From positions 1 to 33,448 of the forward strand of contig DUBE01000022.1 in NCBI GenBank assembly GCA_012960475.1: DNA of 33,448 nt, read 5' to 3'. Shown one piece after another: positions 1-8,618 of this stretch. The translations under genes were made by a program, and so were the position numbers. Each line of letters starts with the position of its first letter. Position 1 is the stretch's first letter. The stretch is from Planctomycetota bacterium (GTDB lineage Bacteria > Planctomycetota > UBA1135 > GCA-002686595). The notes under the pieces are model-generated. The model searched no databases and was not told the DNA's origin. It saw only the letters and a list, made by a program, of their open reading frames with translations.

Positions 1-1590
1 GGAGACCGCGCCCGTCGAGGCATCACTGAACGCAACCGTCAATGGAGAAGTACCGCTGGTCGGTGTGCCGCTGAACCCTGCAACTGGCGCGGGCTCGGTG
101 ACATCGATGTAGTTCGTGCGCGTCAGGGTGTCCGCGCCGCCTGGCCCGGTTACCGTCAGAGCGACGGAGTAGGTTCCGACCGCCGCATACACATGACTCG
201 GATTCTGGAGCGTCGAGGTAGCGCCATCGCCGAAGGTCCAAGCGTAGCTGGAGACCGCACCCGTCGAGGCATCACTGAACGCAACCGTCAATGGAGAAGT
301 ACCACTGGTCGGTGTGCCGCTGAACCCTGCAACTGGAGCGGGCTCAGTCACATCAATGTAGTTCGTACGCGTCAAGGTGTCCGAGCCACCGGGCCCGGTC
401 ACTGTCAGAGCAACCGAGTAGGTTCCAACTGCCGCAAACACATGACTCGGGTTTTGCAGAGTCGAAGTCGCACCATCGCCGAAGGCCCAGGCATAACTCG
501 AAACAACGCCAGTGGAGGCATCGCTGAACGCCACCGTCAAGGGCGAAGCGCCGCTTGTCGGTGTGCCGCTGAACCCTGCAACTGGCGCGGGCTCGGTCAC
601 ATCGATGTAGTTGGTGCGTGTCAGGGTGTCCGAGCCACCGGGCCCGGTCACCATCAAGCTGACCGAATAGGTGCCGGCAACCGAGTACACGTGACTCGGG
701 CTCTGGAGCGTCGAGGTAGCTCCATCACCAAAGGCCCAGGCGTAGCTGGAGACCGCGCCCGTCGAGGCATCGCTGAACGCCACCGTCAAGGGCGAAGTAC
801 CGCTGGTCGGTACACCGCTGAAGTTGGCGATTGGAGCAGGCTCGGTGACATCGATGTAGTTCGTGCGCGTCAGAGTGTCCGAACCGCCAGGCCCGGTCAC
901 CGTCAAACTGACCGAGTAGGTTCCGACTGCCGCATATACATGACTCGGATTCTGAAGCGTTGAGGTCCCGCCATCACCGAAGGCCCAGGCATAACTCGAA
1001 ATCAGACCCGTAGAGCTGTCGGCAAAAGTCACCGTCAAAGGCGAAGTCCCGCTGGTTGGTACGCCGCTGAAACCCGCGACGGGCGGCGGCTCAGTCACGT
1101 CGATGTAAGCCGTACGTGTCAGGGTGTCCGAGCCACCGGGCCCGGTCACTGTCAAGCTGACGGCGTAACTACCCACCACTGAATAGACGTGGCTTGGATT
1201 CTGAACTGCCGCCGTCGACCCATCACCAAAGTCCCAGGCCCAGCTGGACACGACACCAGTTGATGCATCTGTAAAAGCAACCGTAAGAGGAGCCGAGCCA
1301 CTTGTGGGTGTACCCACAAAGTCCGCAACCGGAGCGGGTTCCGTAACATCCACATAGGCGGCACGGACCAGGCTGTCCGAACCACCGGGGCCGGTCACGG
1401 TCAAGCTCACCGTATAGCTACCGGCGGCCGTGTAGAGATGGCTCGGATTCTGTGCTGTGGAAGTAAATCCATCGCCAAAGTCCCAAGCCCAGCTGTCAAC
1501 GGTTCCAGTGGAGGCATCGCTGAAGATCACATTCAACGGCGCTGTCCCCGCAAGGGGCGTACCGCTGAAATTCGCCAGGGGCGCTGGAAC
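1..1590 (-). repeat. PKD repeat array C (six full copies plus one partial), 249-bp period
   Basis: Coding tandem repeats inside the S8 peptidase gene. The unit is 249 bp (83 codons). The core FGDG motifs lie near 1468, 1220, 970, 721, 472 and 226, and a truncated copy lies at the window edge. Each unit carries the PKD signature: SPLTVAFSDAST, then S(Y/W)AW(A/T/D)FGDG, then NPSHVY, then SVSLTVTGPGGSD. The copies nearest the edge have Tyr in SYAW and are almost identical at DNA level: bases 1-60 and 250-309 differ at only two positions. This suggests recent duplication. The copies nearer 1500 read SWAWDF and are more diverged. Confidence 0.92.
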
Positions 1591-4500
1591 CGCACCGCTA
1601 AGGGCAAAGTTGTCCGCATAACCAATCGAATCCTGAATGTTGTCCACACCGTTCCCCACCTGCGCCGTGAGGGTAAACACCGTCGCAGGAGTAGCACTGG
1701 GGAACAACACCGCCAGATCAACAGTCACATTCGATACTGCCGTCATGGAGAATCCGTGGCGCGACGAAGTCTGGGGAGTAGCCGTACCCGTGTCCGCGTA
1801 GTACACGTTGACCGTGGTGACGCCATCGGTGACATCCACGCTCATCCAATCGTTGAATGTAGAGTTCGCTGTTTCGTTGCGCATGAACGCCGCGTCGAAA
1901 GACAGCTCAGTCACACTGGCACCGATATTGAAGGTCGTAGAGACACCACTTCCGCCCACAGGCGCGTTGCCGGCACCGCCCGGATTCGACGGACCCGTTG
2001 CTCCATTCGAACCAGCGGTGGAGACTTCAAGCCAATTGACGCCATCCGTGGGCAAGCCGCCATCTGATGTAGTGAGACCAGCGGGCAGGATCAGATGACT
2101 GAGACCCGCATCCACCGCCCATGGAGCGGCAGGCGCAGCGCCTGCGGTCTGAGCTTCAAAACTGCCATCGGTTATCTCCGCCGGCGGCGCATCACTCACA
2201 GTGATGTAGTTGGCACGTGCTAGGAGGTCAGAGCCACCGGGCCCGGTGACCGTCAAGCTCACGCTATAGGTACCGATTGCTGCATAGGTGTGGCTTGGAT
2301 TCTGCGCTGCCGAGGTCGCGCCATCACCGAAGTCCCAAGCCCACGAAGTCAGTGCCCCCGTGGACCCATCGCTAAATGAAACGGTCAAGGGGACTGTCCC
2401 GCTTGTAGGCGTGCCCGTGAAGTCAGCAACGGGCGGAGGATCCGCCACATCGATGTAGTTCACGCGCGTCATGGTGTCCGACCCACCGGGTCCAGTCACA
2501 GTCAAGCTGACCGAATAGACGCCCACCGCAGAGTAGGTGTTGCTCGGGTTCTGAACTGTGGATGTGCCACCATCACCAAAGTCCCAAGCCCAACTCGTGA
2601 TCGAGCCAGCAGAGCCATCGCTAAAGACCACATTCAATGGCGCAATCCCGGCAACGGGAGAACCATCAAAGGCCGCAACCGGGGCGGGCACCCCAGCAAC
2701 GATGTAGTTCGAGCGGGTCAAGAAGTCCGAGCCGCCCGGGCCCGTCACCGTCAATGTCACCGAATAGACACCGGCAATCGTATAGGTGTGGTTCGGGTTC
2801 TGAATTGAGGATGTTCCACCATCACCAAAGTCCCAGGCCCAGCTGGCAATAACCCCGGTGGAAGCATCACTGAAGACTACATCCAAGGGAATCGTGCCGT
2901 TGGTGGGTGCGCCACTGAACGCCGCAACCGGAGGCGGATCGCTGACTACAATGTAGTTCGTACGCGTCAGAGCGTCAGAGCCACCTGGGCCCGTGACAGT
3001 CAAACTCACCGAATAGGTGCCAACGGCGCCGTAGACATGACTCGGGCTCTGCAGGGTCGAAGTAGCACCGTCACCAAAGGCCCAAGCCCAACTGGTTACT
3101 GGGCCCGAAGATGCATCCGCAAAACTCACGGTCAGAGGTGTCACTCCACTGGTGGGCGTGCCCGTGAATGCAGCGACAGGCGGAGGGTCTACCACGGCGA
3201 TGTAATTTGCCCGGGTACGAGTGTCCGATCCCCCCGGACCGGTTACGGTCAAGGCAACCGTATAGGTGCCAGAAGCACTGTAGACATGACTCGGGTTCTG
3301 CGCGCTTGAAGTGCCGCCATCCCCAAAGTCCCAAGCCCAACTGGTCATCACGCCAGTGGAGGCATCACTGAAAGCTACAGTGAGAGGAGCAGTGCCGCTG
3401 GTGGGCGTGCCACTGAACTCAGCCACCGGGGGCGGATCAGTCACGTCGATGTAGTTCGTGCGGGTCAGGGTGTCCGAGCCGCCGGGTCCCGTCACAGTCA
3501 AACTCACCGAATAGGTGCCAACCGCGGAATACACATAGCTGGGATTCTGAAGGCTTGATGTACCCCCATCTCCGAAGGTCCAGGCCCAACTCGTAATCGG
3601 ACCGCTGGAAGCGTCAGCGAAAGCTACACTCAGAGGAACTGTTCCACCTGTAGGCGTCCCGCTGAAAGCAGCAACAGGGGGCGGATCACTCACCACGATG
3701 TAGTTCGTACGCAAGAGGGTGTCTGTCCCCCCCGCGCTGGTCACGGCCAGGGAGACGCTGTATGTTCCAACAGCGGCGTAGGTGTGACTCGGACTCTGCA
3801 GAGTCGACGTACCTCCATCACCAAAATCCCAGGCCCAACTTGTCACTGCTCCGCTGGAAGCATCGCTGAAGGACACGGTCAACGGGTTCGTGCCGCTTGT
3901 GGGCGTGCCGCTGAAATCTGCCACCGGAGGAGGTTCTGCCACACTGATATACGCCGTGCGCATCAAAGTGTCCGAACCGCCTGGGCCGGTCGCGGTCAGG
4001 CTGACAGAGTAGGTTCCAGCTGCTGTGTAGGTGTGCGCCGGATTCTGAGCGGACGATGTTCCACCATCGCCAAAGTCCCAAGCCCAGCTCGAAACTGAAC
4101 CAGTAGATGCGTCACTGAAGGCAACAGCCAATGGCGCCACTCCGCTCAGCGGCGTACCGGTAAAATCGGCAACCGGCGCAGGCACAGCTCCGCCAAGGGC
4201 AAAGTTGTCCACATAGCCAATCGAAGATTGAATGCCATCAAGCAGATTGCCCACCTGAACTGTCAGGGTGAACACCGTCGATGTACTGGAGCCGGGGAAG
4301 ATCGTTGCCAGATCAGCGACTACATTGGAAACCGCCGTCATCGGGAAGCCGTTGCGCGATGAGGTCTGAGGAGTAGGCGTGTTCGTATCAGCGTGATACA
4401 GATTGAACCAGGTGGAACCATCGGTGATATCCACGCTCATCCAGTCGTTCCACTGAGCCCCGGCAGTCTCGTTGCGCATGAAAGCTGCATCAAAGGTCAG

Positions 4501-7494
4501 TTCGGTTGCGCCAGCCCCATGATTGAAACTGGTAGAAACACCAGTGCCACCAGAAGGGGGCGAACCCGCGCCGCCAGGGTTGGAGGGAGGTGTCGAAGCG
4601 TTGGATCCATCGCCCGATACCTCAAGCCAGTTCGTACCATGGGTCGGCAGACCACCATCAGAGGTCGTCGCGCCCGCAGGCAGAACAATGTGCGCTGTTC
4701 CCGAGCTCACAGGCCAGTCTCCCCCAGGAGCCGCTCCTGCTGTCTGCAATTCGAAACTCCCATCTCCAAAGCCAGGCGGCGGCGGGTCAGTCACGGAGAT
4801 GTAGTTGCTCCGCGTCATCGTGTCCGGCCCGCCAGAGCCGGTGATGGTCAGAGATACGCTGTACTGGCCCGCCACGCTGTAGGTGTGGATTGGACTTTGA
4901 AGAGTAGATGTAGCGCCATCTCCGAAGCTCCAAGACCAACCGGTAGGACCACCGGTTGAATGATCAGTGAACGCAACAGTCAGGGGGTGCAGACCTGATG
5001 TAGGCGAGCCGCTGAAATTCGCTGCAAAGGGCGGCGGACCACTGGAACCATTGTAGATCAGAAGAGCAAAGTCCTGATCGGTGCTGTCGCCATTGCCGGG
5101 CACACCGTCACCGCCGATTGAAGCGGCCGTAACTGTTACCGTGAACGATCCGGCTGTTCCTGCAGGTAGGAATACCAGCTCGGTGTTGTTACGCACATCA
5201 GCTGATCCACCGGTTGCTGAATTGGCTCCTGAGAACACATTGCCCAAATAGGTGTTGCCCCCAATAGTGACCTCCAAATTGAGATCGTTCACATAGGGCG
5301 CACCCGTTGTAGGGCCCGGCGCATCTGTCCAGACCAAGGCAATTCGCACGGGCTGACCACCGTCCACAACGCTGCCGCTGACCTGATGAATCTGTCCCGT
5401 TGCGGTCAGGACCTGGGACTGGTCTTCTCGAATCGTCGCCAACCCATCAAAGGCGCGACCCAGGTGCATACTTCCCGATCCCTGGGAGTTGCTGGGCAGA
5501 GAACCACCCGCACCGGTTCCTGTCATGTATTCCGCAGTGGCCACCAGCACGGCTTTGAGCAGCGCCGGGCTGGGCTCTGCCAGACCCTGGTTGATAAACC
5601 ACTGACGCACAAGCGCCGCACCCCCAGCCACGCCAGGAGTCGAGTGACTGGTGCCAGAGGACCACCCGTACAGAGTCTGACCCAGGGGCCAATACTGGTT
5701 GCAGACGCTTGATCCGGTGTATGCGCTCTGGGGTACACCGGCTTGAATATGAGTTCCAGGCGCAGTGATCTCAGGCTTCCAGCGACCATCGCCTCCAGCA
5801 CTGTTGACGGGTCCACGACTGGAAAAACTGATGATGTCCTGCCAGCTGTTCGCGCCCGAATTGGCGATCGCACAACCATCGGTTCCGGTCTGGCGCACGT
5901 TCTCACCTGCCGCAACGGTCAAGATGTTCTTCGCAACCCCCGGTGACCCGACAGTACCGCTCCCAGACCCATCGTTACCGGCAGCAAAGATAACCAGGTA
6001 CTCCTGGTTGCCCGCCACGGAGCTCTGCACATCGCGCGTCAGGAAGTCATACTCCTGCGCGTTGGATGTGTAAGTGAACGAATTGGTGAAACCCCAGGAG
6101 TTCGTGCTTATGCGCGCACCAAGTCCATAAGCCTGGCTCTCAAAACTTGAAGCGTTCATCCCACCCGGACCAAAAATCGCCGTCACGCCGACTCGCGCCC
6201 AGGGCGCAATGCCCAGGCCGTAGTTATAGCCACCAGAATCCTCAACTGCCGAGCCGGTGCCATTGTTGAAACCGCCCACGATGTGCGAGTTCAAGAATCC
6301 GTGCCCACCTTGGGAGCCACTCTGCCCCGTGGGGTTCAGCTCAAAGGCCACGCGGCTGTTGGGCAGGTCCGGGTGTCCGGTCAAGGAATAGGCGTCATCT
6401 ACCACGTTGACCGAAAAACTGCCAAACTGGGTGGAATTGAACCCTTGGCTCGCCAGCCAGGCCAAGTAATCCGGCCCAGAGGGAGAGTTTCCAGTCACAT
6501 TGCCAGCCACAATCTGTCCCTGCACCTCGTCTGCTGCGTACCGCGTCAGCTCACCCTCAGGCTCGATCTGAAAGACTCTCTCATTGCTGGCAATCGCCTG
6601 CCAAGCTGAGGGATGTATGGTCGCCCGCACGTTGATGTAGGGACCGACCACATGTGCACTGCGGATTTCATCTGCCAAGGAGCCAATTTCAGCAATAGAA
6701 TCTCTCACCCTCCCTTCATTGACAAGCTGCACTACAACCTTCTGGGCTTCCCCTTGCCCTGCACGCAACACGCGCCGCAGGTTGGGGTGGATCCGATAGG
6801 CGGGCTCGTAGTTGCCCACGAACTGAATGTAGTCCTCGGCTGCGGCGAGGGCTTCGAGACCTGCCACGTGCTCAGCGGACAGACGCACAACATAGGAGTT
6901 CATGGGGACAAACTGCATGAAGGTCGTCCCAAGGTCAGTCAACCTCTCAATCCATTCGTCCTTGACAGGGCCGTCAAACTGAATCACATATAGACCCGAC
7001 CGGGGATCAAGAGTGAGCTCCGTGGGCCCACCAAAGCGCTCAAGCGGATCGAGCCCCGCCAGGGTTGCCCCAAGTCGCCGACCGTCAAGCAGCAGGCCGT
7101 TGAACATGACCAGATTCATGTCATCGCGAACATTGAGTCCGCGACGCAGGAGGCCTTGGGTTCCGCCCAGCATGCGGTCATCCACAACCACAACAGAAAA
7201 CGCGCCATAGTCATGGCGGCGCACCACGGCACCCTGGGCAAGCAATTCGAACAGCTGCTCCTGGCGATCACGGCGAATCCAAACCCTGTGAAAGGGTCCC
7301 GCACCAATCAGACCACTGGCAAGTGGGTTTGCAGGATTCGCCTGTTCAGCGAGAGTGACCAGCGCCCGCGGGGCCAAGAAGCCCTTCTCGCTTGGCGCCA
7401 ACAACGCCTGCACGGATCCAAAAGAAGCAAGAAGAGTGACGCAAATCGCTGTAGCGGTACCTACGTGCATACGCAGGCCTCTGGGGAGTCCCAT
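1..7494 (-). CDS. Giant secreted subtilisin-like (S8) serine peptidase with PKD arrays, C-terminus beyond window
   Basis: The minus-strand frame from ATG 7494 stays open to base 1 (2,498 residues), so the C-terminus is missing. A signal peptide (about residues 1-30, ending near SVQA) is followed by a long propeptide-like region (about 40-350). The S8 catalytic domain shows Asp366/367 (VVDDAY), His398 (GGHGF), oxyanion Asn507 (AAGND) and Ser616 in GTSHSTP. A beta-sandwich domain typical of S8 enzymes (LVWTDAPG, VNDLNLEV) follows to about residue 815. After that come one PKD domain, a jelly-roll-like domain, eight PKD domains, a second jelly-roll-like domain and at least six more PKD domains. 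S8 peptidases of this build are exported and degrade proteins outside the cell; PKD and jelly-roll domains usually bind polymers or act as spacers. A second in-frame ATG at 7470, with AGAGG upstream, is an alternative start. Anchoring cannot be judged because the end is missing. Confidence 0.93.
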   Translation of the reverse strand, partial: MGLPRGLRMHVGTATAICVTLLASFGSVQALLAPSEKGFLAPRALVTLAEQANPANPLASGLIGAGPFHRVWIRRDRQEQLFELLAQGAVVRRHDYGAFSVVVVDDRMLGGTQGLLRRGLNVRDDMNLVMFNGLLLDGRRLGATLAGLDPLERFGGPTELTLDPRSGLYVIQFDGPVKDEWIERLTDLGTTFMQFVPMNSYVVRLSAEHVAGLEALAAAEDYIQFVGNYEPAYRIHPNLRRVLRAGQGEAQKVVVQLVNEGRVRDSIAEIGSLADEIRSAHVVGPYINVRATIHPSAWQAIASNERVFQIEPEGELTRYAADEVQGQIVAGNVTGNSPSGPDYLAWLASQGFNSTQFGSFSVNVVDDAYSLTGHPDLPNSRVAFELNPTGQSGSQGGHGFLNSHIVGGFNNGTGSAVEDSGGYNYGLGIAPWARVGVTAIFGPGGMNASSFESQAYGLGARISTNSWGFTNSFTYTSNAQEYDFLTRDVQSSVAGNQEYLVIFAAGNDGSGSGTVGSPGVAKNILTVAAGENVRQTGTDGCAIANSGANSWQDIISFSSRGPVNSAGGDGRWKPEITAPGTHIQAGVPQSAYTGSSVCNQYWPLGQTLYGWSSGTSHSTPGVAGGAALVRQWFINQGLAEPSPALLKAVLVATAEYMTGTGAGGSLPSNSQGSGSMHLGRAFDGLATIREDQSQVLTATGQIHQVSGSVVDGGQPVRIALVWTDAPGPTTGAPYVNDLNLEVTIGGNTYLGNVFSGANSATGGSADVRNNTELVFLPAGTAGSFTVTVTAASIGGDGVPGNGDSTDQDFALLIYNGSSGPPPFAANFSGSPTSGLHPLTVAFTDHSTGGPTGWSWSFGDGATSTLQSPIHTYSVAGQYSVSLTITGSGGPDTMTRSNYISVTDPPPPGFGDGSFELQTAGAAPGGDWPVSSGTAHIVLPAGATTSDGGLPTHGTNWLEVSGDGSNASTPPSNPGGAGSPPSGGTGVSTSFNHGAGATELTFDAAFMRNETAGAQWNDWMSVDITDGSTWFNLYHADTNTPTPQTSSRNGFPMTAVSNVVADLATIFPGSSTSTVFTLTVQVGNLLDGIQSSIGYVDNFALGGAVPAPVADFTGTPLSGVAPLAVAFSDASTGSVSSWAWDFGDGGTSSAQNPAHTYTAAGTYSVSLTATGPGGSDTLMRTAYISVAEPPPVADFSGTPTSGTNPLTVSFSDASSGAVTSWAWDFGDGGTSTLQSPSHTYAAVGTYSVSLAVTSAGGTDTLLRTNYIVVSDPPPVAAFSGTPTGGTVPLSVAFADASSGPITSWAWTFGDGGTSSLQNPSYVYSAVGTYSVSLTVTGPGGSDTLTRTNYIDVTDPPPVAEFSGTPTSGTAPLTVAFSDASTGVMTSWAWDFGDGGTSSAQNPSHVYSASGTYTVALTVTGPGGSDTRTRANYIAVVDPPPVAAFTGTPTSGVTPLTVSFADASSGPVTSWAWAFGDGATSTLQSPSHVYGAVGTYSVSLTVTGPGGSDALTRTNYIVVSDPPPVAAFSGAPTNGTIPLDVVFSDASTGVIASWAWDFGDGGTSSIQNPNHTYTIAGVYSVTLTVTGPGGSDFLTRSNYIVAGVPAPVAAFDGSPVAGIAPLNVVFSDGSAGSITSWAWDFGDGGTSTVQNPSNTYSAVGVYSVSLTVTGPGGSDTMTRVNYIDVADPPPVADFTGTPTSGTVPLTVSFSDGSTGALTSWAWDFGDGATSAAQNPSHTYAAIGTYSVSLTVTGPGGSDLLARANYITVSDAPPAEITDGSFEAQTAGAAPAAPWAVDAGLSHLILPAGLTTSDGGLPTDGVNWLEVSTAGSNGATGPSNPGGAGNAPVGGSGVSTTFNIGASVTELSFDAAFMRNETANSTFNDWMSVDVTDGVTTVNVYYADTGTATPQTSSRHGFSMTAVSNVTVDLAVLFPSATPATVFTLTAQVGNGVDNIQDSIGYADNFALSGAVPAPLANFSGTPLAGTAPLNVIFSDASTGTVDSWAWDFGDGFTSTAQNPSHLYTAAGSYTVSLTVTGPGGSDSLVRAAYVDVTEPAPVADFVGTPTSGSAPLTVAFTDASTGVVSSWAWDFGDGSTAAVQNPSHVYSVVGSYAVSLTVTGPGGSDTLTRTAYIDVTEPPPVAGFSGVPTSGTSPLTVTFADSSTGLISSYAWAFGDGGTSTLQNPSHVYAAVGTYSVSLTVTGPGGSDTLTRTNYIDVTEPAPIANFSGVPTSGTSPLTVAFSDASTGAVSSYAWAFGDGATSTLQSPSHVYSVAGTYSVSLMVTGPGGSDTLTRTNYIDVTEPAPVAGFSGTPTSGASPLTVAFSDASTGVVSSYAWAFGDGATSTLQNPSHVFAAVGTYSVALTVTGPGGSDTLTRTNYIDVTEPAPVAGFSGTPTSGTSPLTVAFSDASTGAVSSYAWTFGDGATSTLQNPSHVYAAVGTYSVALTVTGPGGADTLTRTNYIDVTEPAPVAGFSGTPTSGTSPLTVAFSDASTGAVS
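1591..2180 (-). repeat. Jelly-roll-like domain, copy B
   Basis: An in-frame segment of the S8 peptidase of about 195 residues, from DGSFEAQTAG to IGYADNFALSG. It matches copy A at 4184-4776 almost line for line: both share SDGGLPT, NWLEVS, FDAAFMRNETA, NDWMSVD and GYxDNFAL. Its aromatic/Gly-rich beta pattern looks like a carbohydrate-binding or MAM/LamG-like jelly roll. The family is inferred from pattern only. The two copies have diverged well beyond the youngest PKD repeats at DNA level, which implies an older duplication. Confidence 0.75.
2181..4183 (-). repeat. PKD repeat array B (eight copies)
   Basis: Eight in-frame PKD domains between the two jelly-roll-like domains, with FGDG cores near 4068, 3818, 3570, 3320, 3070, 2820, 2570 and 2320, again spaced about 250 bp. 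Most read SWAWDFGDG followed by NPSHTY or similar and VSLTVTGPGGSD. DNA identity between neighbouring copies is clearly lower than in array C near the window edge, so this array is older. No stop codon or frame change is seen across it. Confidence 0.9.
4184..4776 (-). repeat. Jelly-roll-like domain, copy A
   Basis: An in-frame segment of the S8 peptidase running from DGSFELQTAG to IGYVDNFALGG. It is preceded (4777-5030) by a single PKD domain that joins directly to the peptidase part. It is paralogous to copy B at 1591-2180 and shares the same order of conserved blocks. A polymer- or sugar-binding role is inferred from the position in a secreted depolymerase-type protein, not from specific binding residues. 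Confidence 0.75.
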
Positions 7495-7748
7495 AAGTCA
7501 GGAGGAGGCTGGAGAAAAGAGGGAGAGGATCGCGCAGCTACCGCTGACACTGACCCCAGGATAAGGGGAAACTACAATTCCCGATTGGCCGGGTGTGCGG
7601 CAGCTGACGCCCCTGTGGACGGAGCAGGGGGGCTCCAGGTTCCCCCCGCGTGATTGCGGGGCCACGAAAAGTCCGCTTGGGAGCCAATTTCGGCCGAAAT
7701 CAGCGGTTTTTTGGCAAAGACAAGCCCCAAATCGACGATTTTGGGCCC
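7495..7748. other. Intergenic spacer rich in inverted repeats between deoC and the S8 peptidase gene
   Basis: No credible gene lies in these 254 bases. Several inverted repeats are visible: CCCAAATCG/CGATTT-T-GGG at 7726-7745, just after the deoC stop; a perfect 14-base palindrome ATTTCGGCCGAAAT at 7687-7700; CCCCGC/GCGGGG at 7644-7661; and GGGGGG/CCCCCC at 7627-7647, overlapping the previous one so that the two arms compete. The first could end deoC transcription, although no clear T-run follows on the minus strand. The overlapping GC-rich pair would lie in the leader of the peptidase transcript. Roles are inferred. Confidence 0.5.
7726..7745 (-). terminator. Possible terminator or processing hairpin after deoC
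   Basis: Reading the minus strand, four bases after the deoC TAG comes CCC-A-AAATCG, a single T, then CGATTT-GGG. This gives a nine-pair stem with one bulged base. The tract after it is only moderately T-rich (GCTTGTCTTTG), so intrinsic termination is uncertain. Confidence 0.35.
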
Positions 7749-8618
7749 CTAGAAGGTTCCGCTCGAATCGCCGCCACGCACGATTGCCACGGATGCGGAT
7801 GCTCCGATGCGGGTTGCACCCGCCGCAATCATCGCCTCTGCTGTAGCCCGATCGCGCACACCGCCAGAGGCCTTGACACCCATCGTAGGCCCCACTGTCT
7901 GCCGCATCAATTCCACGTCCTCCACGGTAGCCCCACCGCTGGAAAAACCGGTGGAAGTCTTGACGAAGTCAGCTCCCGCCTCGCGCGCCAAACGACTGGC
8001 GCGCACAATTTCATCGGGACTCAAGAGGCAGGTCTCAAGAATGACTTTCAAACGCGCCCCCAAACGATGGCATATCTCAGCCACACCGCTGATGTCTCGC
8101 CTCACATAACCCTCGTCCCCGGACTTCAAAGCACCCACGGCGAGCACCATGTCCACCTCACAAGCACCATCTTCAATAGCCCTTCGCGCCTCATAGGCCT
8201 TTGTCTCAGGACTGCACGCACCCAGGGGAAAACCCACCACGGTGCATACCAGGACCGGCGAACCGCTCAGAATCTCAGAGCAGCGCCGGACCCAGGAACT
8301 GTTCACACAAACAGAGGCGAAATTATTGTCAAGTGCCTCACCGCAAAGACTATCGATCTCCTCAGCCGTAGCATCTGTCTTGAGTAGAGTGTGATCGATG
8401 TGACTCGCCATGTCGCCGATGCGTGCGGGGTCCGCACCGCACATGCCCAGCCGGCAAGCACCGGCCTGAACCGCCGCCATCAGGTCCTCAGGGCAGATTC
8501 GAAGGGCCAGGTCCACGCAGCGCCCCCCATCTAATTCGTCCAGGGAAGTCACCCCAGCAGCCACCAGCCGCCGACCCACTTCAACCAGCAGGTCCTCAAG
8601 TCGTGTCACTTCGTTCAT
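7749..8618 (-). CDS. deoC: Deoxyribose-phosphate aldolase DeoC with N-terminal extension
   Basis: This class I aldolase cleaves 2-deoxyribose 5-phosphate to glyceraldehyde 3-phosphate and acetaldehyde. The 289 residues show IDHTLLK (74-80), the EVDMV block with Asp156, the Schiff-base Lys220 in VKTSTGF, and the second active-site Lys249 in GVKASGGVR. The core alone would be about 220 residues. About 70 extra residues precede it, beginning with an amphipathic-looking helix ([17 protein letters not shown]) and including several cysteines. The ATG start overlaps the upstream rpiB-like stop as ATGA, so the two are co-transcribed and probably translationally coupled. Extensions of this kind on aldolases can direct encapsulation in microcompartments; that reading is an inference here. 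Confidence 0.95.
   Translation of the reverse strand: MNEVTRLEDLLVEVGRRLVAAGVTSLDELDGGRCVDLALRICPEDLMAAVQAGACRLGMCGADPARIGDMASHIDHTLLKTDATAEEIDSLCGEALDNNFASVCVNSSWVRRCSEILSGSPVLVCTVVGFPLGACSPETKAYEARRAIEDGACEVDMVLAVGALKSGDEGYVRRDISGVAEICHRLGARLKVILETCLLSPDEIVRASRLAREAGADFVKTSTGFSSGGATVEDVELMRQTVGPTMGVKASGGVRDRATAEAMIAAGATRIGASASVAIVRGGDSSGTF

Noticed and set aside
193..963. A 256-codon open frame on the plus strand across the repeats, and similar ones at 1438-2067, 3037-3309, 3784-4098 and 4393-4959
   Set aside because: They are antisense to the PKD/jelly-roll coding frame, which has clear domain motifs on the minus strand. Their open length and internal repetition are by-products of the 249-bp repeat.
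1..4200. Regular repeats that could suggest a CRISPR array
   Set aside because: The period is about 249 bp, the units are coding and diverged, and there are no short identical repeats with unique spacers.
7650..8387. Plus-strand open frame of 245 codons over deoC
   Set aside because: It is antisense to an unmistakable DeoC with both active-site lysines.
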